Source of the DNA: Silene latifolia
Taxonomy: Eukaryota; Streptophyta; Magnoliopsida; Caryophyllales; Caryophyllaceae
Direction of reading: 5' to 3'
DNA: 64,000 nucleotides
Assembly (NCBI RefSeq): GCF_048544455.1
Contig: NC_133530.1
Coordinates: forward strand, 18,839,748 to 18,903,747
The position numbers and the translations under genes were made by a program. A model generated the notes under the pieces. The model did no database searches. It was not told where the DNA came from and saw nothing but the letters and a program-made list of their open reading frames with translations. Shown here piece by piece: positions 57,018 through 64,000 of this stretch (the first letter of the stretch is position 1; the number at the start of each line of letters is the position of its first letter).

Positions 57018-58578
57018 TGTTGAGTTTATGGATTCAAGTACCTAAGAGGGGGAGGGGGTGAATTAGGTACTCTTTTTAAAAATTTTAACTTCAACTTTAT
57101 TGGATTAAAGTGAGTTAAGTGAACAAAAGAGATTAGAGGATACTTTGAATAATATTGAAAGATTGAACAAGTATCACGATGAATGTTTGCTGAAGTATGA
57201 AAGCAACAATCGTTTCGATCAGTATCTATTTGTCTCGGTTTGTGGAATATGATATGAGACCAAATGCGATAAATATGATGAATCTGTTACTTCTAAGGTT
57301 AAGCGAAACAAAACAAACAAACAAAGTAAAAAGGCAAATGGAAATAAAATAAGCACTTGAACACGAGATTTTTGAATTGGTTCGGCAAGAAACTCAAGTG
57401 CCTACGTCCAATCTACTTTTTATTACTTTCCTTTAGTGATCTACTCCGAAAACTAAAAGACCCTTGTAATAAAAGACGCCAACCTACTCCGGTTGCAAAG
57501 CTAGTACAAGAACTACTCCGTTCTCATGACAAGCTAACTCGCAATCTACTCCGATTGCCAAGAGTTAAAGAACTACTCCGTTCTAGAACTCAACAACTCA
57601 CAACCTACTCCGGTTGTCAAGAGTTAAAGACTACTCCGTCCTAAACTCTACTAACACACTTAGAATGTTATAGGATCAAGTTTCCACTAACACATTCTTA
57701 ACAAAGAATAGAGGTGGACAACTTTTACAAGATCAACAATTCTTAAGCAAGAGAGTTTAGTATAGAAAAGCAAACGAGCTACGATCAGTAATAATCGAAG
57801 ACACTTGAAGACTTTTAAAGGATTTTGCAAACAAACACGATTTTTAAGCTTTAAAAATAATTTGCAAAGTTGGAAGAATTAATTCAGAAAAGTCTTGAGA
57901 ATTTATGGAGAGGATGCACGGTTTATATAGAGGAGGTGAGTGAAGGGGTTGCTAGGGTTTTGAAGGGTCAAAGACCTCACATGTGAAGGGCAATAGCAAC
58001 CACCCAAAACTTGCACCAAAAAGGCCTCTTTTGCAAAGGTAAGAATAGAGAAAGATGGTTTGAAATATATCCTTAAAAGCTCTTGCAAATTCAGAAAACA
58101 AAGAGAGAAAAGACAAGTCACATGATGACAAGTTGACACTAAAATGGCAAAAAGCATTCTTTGTTTTCTTAAAGGACCAAAGGGTTGAATTTGCATAAAG
58201 AGGAAACATTTTGAAATAATTCAAACCACTCTTTAATGAATATCATCTCCTTAATAAAAATCTGATTTTTTATCTTTGAAAATAAAAGTCACGTGAAAGC
58301 TTTTGAAAGATAAAAGGGACTTCAAGTTTCTCGAGTTGTGGCATAATCCAAACAGCTGTTTACTTGTAAAAGCAACAGTCGTCTGGACTGTTTCTATTAC
58401 TCTAATATACTCTACTTTCTCACTTGTACATTAGATGACACATGACTTATTACAATGGGATTAATAACAACTTCAACACTTCTTAATCCAAGCTTGATAT
58501 GATCATATATCCTGAAAAGGTAAACTAAGATGACACAAATCAAATGGGCATGTTATCATCAACATAAGGAACCCAACA
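57018..58578 (-). repeat. 5' LTR of the Copia element
   Basis: 1561 bp copy of the LTR described at 48072-49629. Differences cluster at 57213-57345, 57772-57800 and 58376-58390; long stretches between are identical or differ by single bases. Confidence 0.93.
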
Positions 58579-59630
58579 GCAACCCAATAAACATGAGGAC
58601 GAATGTTGGCAAGATCCCCAAGTGAAAGAAATGGTGTAATGCTTTTTGTTTCCAAGTCATAGAACCCGAGATCTTCAGCAACATACACACAATTCGACTT
58701 GAGCCCTGAACAGTCACGAGTTGAGATGAAAAATGGCTCGCTATATCTTCCTAAGAAGAGCGCCTGATCACCTATCGACTCTACATATTCCACTTCCCCG
58801 CCCTCTATATCAATCTTAAACAATTTGATATCTTTAGTCTCGCATCCAACCCCATCCTTTTTAGCTGAATGTCTAATGACGAAGAACAGACGTGGATTAA
58901 TTTGATATATTTCTCAACAATATGGTCACATGGACACTTATTTAACTTTCGAATCCCAACACAAAGACCAAACTCGGAGCTTTTCCACATATTTATTATC
59001 CAATAAAGGATACCACCACATAATATGGAGCTTCCCAGGTTTCGGCCCAGATTCCTCCAAGTGTAATTGGTACACAGTGTTCGCCTTCCTGCTATACGCC
59101 ACTCGAGATGTCCCATATCCTGGGGAATACGGTACCGACGGCCGTCCACCGCTGTTACTAATTTGATAGCATCGTACTGTTTCACAATACAAAAGTGAAA
59201 AGTTATTAGACGGTAGATCACCAACCTGAGTAAAATGTAACAGATCTCTCAATATTCCGTAAGGGCTTGGTAACTCGTGACAGCTCGCTTCAGTACTGTA
59301 AGGGTTAGCCAGAAATAATCTATAATTCGAATCACAATCGAATACAACCCATCCTTTGGTCGACCCTATACACTTTGTGTTGAATGGAACGCTTCCATGT
59401 GCTGTCGAACGGTCGATCTTGACAATTGATTTGTCGATTATATTCAAGTAGTTTTCAGTTGGACCATTCAGACTGTCTTTAACACCAGGAAGAAGCATTA
59501 GCCATGGTGTTGATAAAATAGGCAATGATGACTTGTATAAGTTCTTGGAAATTAATGTTGATGATGAAAATTGTCGATACGATTTTAACTTGCGGACACA
59601 ATGATTCAGAATAATGTTGCGTAGAGCCAT

Positions 59631-59905
59631 GGTGATTTCTATTCTCATAAAAGAGAATTTTGCAAGACAAGACCGAATTACCGAGTAATTTTTTCTTTTT
59701 TGTTACAGTTTTAGGGTAATCGATGACGGAGTACTCAGACGTAAATCGGCTCGAGCGTAAGTAATTTTGGGTTTGCCCATAAGACTTTTAGGTTATCAAA
59801 CTTCCTTTAATTTTGTTTCTTTGGTTAATAGTGTTTCTTATTTGCAAAGATATAGATATAAGACGAAATAATATATATTTTTTAAATCTTAAAAGATATA
59901 TTTAT
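59631..59905. promoter_or_regulatory. Former A/B bidirectional promoter upstream of B5
   Basis: From the B5 start it matches the B side (gttttagggtaat, aggttatcaaacttcc), then the A-type block (ttttttaaatcttaaaagatatatttatacaaat) ending about 59905. No A gene follows, so this pair also lost one member. Confidence 0.6.
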
Positions 59906-60078
59906 ACAAATGATTTTCAAACGTGTTTCCTTAAGGCGTATTTCCTTATACAACCAGATGTACCAGTTGTACATTATAGAATCTGAGCCTTGTAATAAAA
60001 TATCTGAGCTATATGTTAAAAAAAATAAGAGTTTTATTAGAAAGTATCTGAGCTCATCCATTTATACATTAAAAATAA

Positions 60079-60356
60079 TCCCTCCAAGTTTGATCAATCA
60101 TCCCCTTGTTTTTGCACCAAAAATAAGGAAAATAATAAAAAATGGATAAAGTAGTATGAGTTGTTGAGAGAGAAAATAATAAAAAATTAATAAAAAATAA
60201 AAAATGAATAAAGTAGGATAAAATAGGGGAAATTGTCGACTTTTTAGGAGAGAGAATGAATAAAGAATGAATAAAAAATAACCAAAAAAGGAAAGGGGAA
60301 GATACGAAAATAAGCTCAAAAGAGAAATAGGGAAGATTGATCAAACTTGGAGGGAG
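60079..60356. mobile_element. Stowaway-like MITE
   Basis: The left end tccctccaagtttgatcaatc is the exact inverted complement of the right end gattgatcaaacttggaggga, and agggag is followed by TA. Length about 278 bp; A-rich interior; no coding capacity. Confidence 0.8.
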
Positions 60357-61045
60357 TATGAACTTCGAATTAGCTCTGGAAAAAATACATATAAGCTTGG
60401 ATTCTTATACCTTGGTTGGACAATGCTATATATACAACTGGATGTATAATTCTATTTGTGATTAATAATCTAAATACGGAAAGATTTACAACACTCATTT
60501 TCTAAAGGGTAGTGTTAGGAAGACACCGGGTGTTACTGAGTTTCGGTAACACCCTAATAAAAAAAAATTAAAAAATAGAAAAGTAATTTTCATTTTTGCG
60601 CCAACATCGTAGGGATAAAACCGTAATTCGCAAAAATATATTATGTTAATAAAATAAAATAAAAAGGATAATAATAATTAAAAGTAAACTAAATGAGTGC
60701 TAAAAAAGAATTAGTGCTATTATGGGCCCGTTACCAACTTAATGGGGTCCTTAACGCTAAACGGAATAAGCTCGGGTCTTTATCGTTAAAAGAGGGTAAA
60801 GTTCGAGTCCGTCTTGTGCCCTTAACTCATTTATATAAGAATTAGAAAACGGGTTAATCGGGTCGAATTTTGGCTATTGAATCACGTTTGTTTTTTCACT
60901 TTTGATCAATCAAGTGTCATGTTTATAAAAAAAAAATGTAAACGAAACCCTAAAGAAATCTCAAGTGTCAATTCCTAAGTGAGAAGCAGCTGTCTCCGGT
61001 CTCTCGAGTCTCGAAGATCTCATATGCATCTGATATAATCTCGGC
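60357..61045. other. No gene seen
   Basis: AT-rich spacer with a short inverted pair (accgggtgttactgag / cggtaacaccc near 60525-60555). Confidence 0.45.
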
Positions 61046-61646
61046 ATGGATGAGCCTATCATCGAACCTTATCCTCGTTATAAGTGGGACCACCATTCCC
61101 CAAGAATAATAGACAACCTGTGCCAAAGCTTGCTACTTGCCTTGATAAATGACGACAAAGATGAATTTATGAGGGTAATCAAGGACGCCAGATGTTACCT
61201 ATGATGGTGAATTTTGGGATGTTAAATATTTCACCCCTTTTGACTTCATCGTCGTAACTATCAGATATTTTGGTTCTGGAAGATCGCTCTTTGAGATGCT
61301 TACTTGGCTTGATATTTTTTCTATGGTCGTCGGTCGGTCATGAGCTTAGCGTGCTGCATGCCTGCATATATAAGGCTTCGAGAATTTGGTGTGGTGTCGA
61401 ACTCTATAGAAGCTTATTTTAAATCATATCTTGAAGTCGATTTCTTCCTTCGTAAAGTTTCTCCCAAGAAGCTAGGAGTTTGCTGTCCTTATGTTGCGCC
61501 AGACTAGGATTTGTAATAAGCTTCTAAGAGAGCCGATTTTATTGGATAGTAATGACTACAATCGAACTGATATTTACCGGCTGATCCCCAAACTAGACCC
61601 GCAGAGTGCAGCCCGTCTAAATAGTGCTATTGAAAAGAAGTTATTG

Positions 61647-62747
61647 GGTGTGTCACTAGGAATAGTATTGGGTCTTGGGTTAGAGGTTGGACCATTAGAT
61701 TGGCTTCCCCCTTCTCTCTTTATTTGTGAGGTGCTTGCGATTAGAGAAGGGTTGCGTTTTGCGTCTCAGTCAACAAGTAAATTTGTGATTGCCTCGGATT
61801 GTCTTAATGCGGTCAATGCCATTACGAGTCTCCTTTCGCCTTGTGGTCCCTTTGCTAACATTTTGATTGAGTGTAGGGAAAAATTAAAAGACTCATCCCA
61901 TTTGAAGCTTGTATTTGAGAAAAGAAGCGCCAACAAAGTAGCGGATGCTATGGCTAAGTTTGCCCTTAAAGACACTAGCTCTCGAAATGGAGCCTTTGTT
62001 TGGACTCATGCCCCTTTTTTTGTAATTGATTATTGTTGATGGGGCATATTCTGCACCGCTGACCAAGTCAACATATTGAGCAAGGTCAAAGATATCCACA
62101 GCAAGTCAACGACTTAGACAGCCTAGCCGATGCGGCCCATCGGCTGTCACGGGTCTCGGCATGGCAACCTACCAGCCGGGACACATACCCGCGTACTCAC
62201 ATCCAAGACCCCTCGGCGGTGAGTCAACAGGGCCCGCCGGCCTGCCATAGGTCCCTCGGCCGAGGGGTAGATCAGTCTTTCCACCTGCTAGCCACTTGGC
62301 CACTACGTGACAAAAGGTGAAAAGTCTATAAATACTCCTCAACCTTCATTGAGGAAAAGATCCACAACTTAACCTAAGAAACACTATTCATCTGGTATAA
62401 TCTTCCTTATCTCTCTACAATATACTTTCAGCCAAGTAACAACTTATCCCTTAAGTTTACTGACTTGAGCGTCGGAGTGAGTACGCTTGGCACAAAGCCA
62501 AACCCTCAGTTCGTTCATTGTTGCAGGAGAGGCCGAGAGGAACAATTAAGGAAAGAAGGATTCAACCAAAGACGACATTCTACAAGCTACGAGTGGTAAC
62601 GAATATCTGCTCTGGAATTACACCCGGAACAATTGTAATTCGGATTTTATTTCGGCTTGTACGACACTAAGCCCCGACCCTCCCCCGTGATGTACTTGAA
62701 TTCCCTTTGTCTTTAATTTAATATGTTCTTTCCGTCCAAAAAAAAAA
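61647..62747 (+). mobile_element. 5'-truncated LINE copy (RNase H end and 3' UTR)
   Basis: Encodes only the end of the RNase H domain (EVLAIREGLRFA, FVIASDCLNAVNAI, CGPFANILIECREKL, FEKRSANKVADAMAKFAL), closely related to the LINE at 23-29 kb. A 3' UTR (cccccgtgatgtacttgaat) and an A tail follow (62738-62747). The 15 bp target duplication gaaaagaagttattg flanks it at 61632-61646 and 62748-62762. A solo LTR lies inside it. Confidence 0.85.
62037..62631 (+). mobile_element. Solo LTR, 595 bp
   Basis: Begins TGATGGGGCATATTCTGCAC, ends cacccggaaCA, with the duplication attgt at 62032-62036 and 62632-62636. A TATA-like ctataaatactcc stands near 62330. GC-rich relative to the surroundings (ccgccggcctgcc, ccctcggccgagggg). 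The internal region was lost by LTR recombination; probably a Gypsy-type family. It interrupts the LINE's 3' end just after the RNase H stop codon. Confidence 0.88.
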
Positions 62748-63430
62748 GAAAAGAAGTTATTGTCAATGTCAAATTTGCGCGGCTCTCTTAGGACAACTGC
62801 TAAAATATCAAAGAACTTTTCCCCCAAAAGTTTCGAATTCGGTGCGCTGTCATTATTTACAAGCGTGGCCAGTGCTAATAAGCCCTTTTTAAGTTCATCA
62901 ATCTTGCGAGAAAGGAAAAATCGGCAACATCAGTGATGGAGGAACAAATCAAATCAATGAAGCAAAGGCGAGAAAGATTAGAAGATCAATAATTTTTGAC
63001 TAAGGGGTCTCATGTTGCAGCCATGAATACAGAATGCAAAAGACAATTGGAGCTTGCTTGCCGCGTTAATTTGCAGCTCATTAATGAATTAAATGGGAAA
63101 ATTTATCATGTAAGGTCATTTTACATGTACAACGATTTTGTGTTATACATGACTACACCTCATTTAATGATAACGATGAATGAAGTGAACTGACTTTACA
63201 AGGCCATTGTTGACCGTACAAGAGTCTTACAATATAATTCTCGCAAAATGATAACCATGTTATCACCCTACATTTTTTACCATAAACCCTTCACTTTATT
63301 TTCATATTGTTGCACTCTTAAGCTAATTTAGCCTAGTCCATAGTCGATTTTGCATTTATCCACACTTGCATGATTATAATAGTATTTCACACTTTTCCAG
63401 GTGAAAATGAGAGGTCACATGGAGACGCAA

Positions 63431-64000
63431 CCTTTTTGCAAGGAGTGAAGCGGAAATTGTAAACCGTCTTGAAGCTCTCCCAACTCCTGTGGGCGTATCT
63501 ACTTCAGGCCGGTGTTCCCAGACCTCATCCGGTGCACCAAAATACTCTTGTGGGTGTTCAGGAATTTGGACTGGTGTTCCATCCTCTATCCGGCGTTCCC
63601 AGAGGAGGCCGGCGTTCCCAACGCCGGATAGAGGGATTTTGGGCTTTTCTCTCTTTTTCGACCTTTGTAATTCCGTTAATGGATCTTTTTGTATAAATAC
63701 CCAGCCCTAATTTCAGCAAACACATTATTCTATACTAGATTTTGAGATCAAAAAGTGAGTTGGTAGAGAAATTATTTTGGGGAAAAAGTTGGAACATTTG
63801 TTCTTCATCTTCTTCAATTATTCAATCCAATCATCTTTTTGCCTTATTATTGTTGGTATATATTTTCCCTTGTTTTAGTTGTTAATTTTATTTTCCTATG
63901 TTTATGTTTCTCTTATTTTTGAATATTTGCTTTGCTTGAAGTTAAAGTTACCATCTTTTTGTCTAATTTCATTTTTTGGAGGAAAAGATTAATTCATTAA
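63431..64000 (+). other. Possible LTR or other repeat at the right edge
   Basis: Contains a run of related words on ccggtgttcccaga / ccggcgttcccaga (63510-63625) and a TATA-like gtataaatacccagcc (63691). This resembles the GC-rich repeat plus promoter layout of plant LTRs. The sequence leaves the window, so the boundaries cannot be set. Confidence 0.3.

Larger units (their letters stand above)
48072..58578 (-). mobile_element. SIRE-like Copia LTR retrotransposon, complete, minus strand
   Basis: 10.5 kb element bounded by TG...CA LTRs of 1558 and 1561 bp, with the 5 bp target duplication gcaac at 48067-48071 and 58579-58583. From the 58.5 kb end: 5' LTR, primer-binding site, gag with coiled coil and zinc knuckles, protease, integrase, reverse transcriptase, RNase H, a possible third-ORF relic, polypurine tract and 3' LTR. 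Long LTRs, an extended gag and integrase before reverse transcriptase point to the SIRE/Maximus lineage of Copia. Its reading frame is broken at several points, so it is not autonomous as assembled. Confidence 0.92.
48045..59630 (-). pseudogene. DUF295 subfamily B gene B5, split by a Copia insertion
   Basis: Starts at 59630 (MALRNIILNHCVRKLKSYRQ); the open frame reaches further upstream, but family copies start here. The first 231 codons are readable (STPWLMLLPGVKD, CIGSTKGWVVFDCDSNYRLF, GKLHIMWWYPLLDNKYVEKL). Near 58950 the frame shifts (KCPCDHIVEKY follows in another frame), and a second shift with a small deletion precedes FKIDIEGGEVEYVESIGDQA (58823). The last block, NCVYVAEDLGFYDLETKSI ... 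HVYWVA, is interrupted at 58579 by the Copia element. The final codons (VAPPYSYV and stop at 48045-48047) lie on its far side, followed by normal B 3' flank. Both the frameshifts and the insertion disable it. Confidence 0.88.
61046..63430 (+). pseudogene. Relic of an unidentified intron-containing gene
   Basis: Reading from an ATG at 61046 (MDEPIIEPYPRYKWDHHSPR), protein-like sequence continues through several frameshifts (FWDVKYFTPFDFIVVTIRYF, EAYFKSYLEVDFFLRKVSPK, LLREPILLDSNDYNRTDIYR, LIPKLDPQSAARLNSAIEKK). It resumes after the LINE insertion (LRGSLRTTAKISKNFSPK near 62770, MNTECKRQLELACRVNLQLI near 63020). A gt donor-like site at 63109 and an ag acceptor at 63401 suggest an intron. I do not recognise the family. 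Stops, frameshifts and the insertion make it non-functional. Confidence 0.4.

Overview
This is nuclear DNA from a flowering plant. The evidence is intronless multicopy DUF295-family genes with organelle-type presequences, plant L1 LINE, Copia, Helitron, Stowaway MITE and tRNA-derived SINE copies, and AT-rich spacers. Frequent Stowaway ends and 'tacggagta'-type words make a eudicot, perhaps Caryophyllales, plausible, but the species cannot be fixed from the sequence. There are no bacterial-type operons, rRNA genes, functional tRNA genes or CRISPR arrays.

The only genes that look alive form a cluster of two diverged DUF295 subfamilies, called A (about 371-404 aa) and B (about 338-372 aa) here. 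Both start with a basic, Ser/Arg-rich, acid-poor presequence, followed by a PWL(R/M)(V/L)P segment and a C-terminal DUF295 beta-propeller-like region. A and B genes are arranged as head-to-head pairs with only 271-399 bp between start codons, and the whole pair was duplicated several times. Intact pairs are A2/B1 (6750-9230), A3/B2 (10443-13011) and A4/B3 (15219-17951). B4/A6 (42208-47265) is a fourth pair whose shared promoter is split by a 2.5 kb Helitron. A1 (3074-4189) and A5 (38692-39846) are intact but have lost their partners. B5 (59630 to 48045) is broken by frameshifts and by a 10.5 kb Copia element, and a B6 fragment survives near 37814-38090.

Between and inside the genes is a dense nest of mobile DNA. 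The left edge (1-1600) carries a decayed Mutator-like transposase. At 4506-6300 a Helitron end with RPA/helicase remnants abuts a Copia protease/integrase fragment. From about 18.3 to 36.9 kb Helitrons lie head to tail in tandem (18804-22719, 22720-33873, 33874-36861). The second holds a nearly complete L1-type LINE (about 22982-29400) and a 2.48 kb solo LTR (30105-32581). Two related tRNA-type SINEs with long target duplications lie at 40.8-41.95 kb. A complete SIRE-like Copia element (48072-58578, minus strand, 1.56 kb LTRs, target duplication gcaac) sits in the last codons of B5. The right edge (61.0-63.4 kb) is a relic of an unidentified gene hit by a 5'-truncated LINE, itself hit by a 595 bp solo LTR; each insertion keeps its own target duplication.

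The most interesting biology is the repeated, co-duplicated, divergently transcribed pairing of two organelle-targeted DUF295 types. It suggests co-expressed partner proteins in mitochondria or plastids whose locus is being expanded, converted and broken by transposons.
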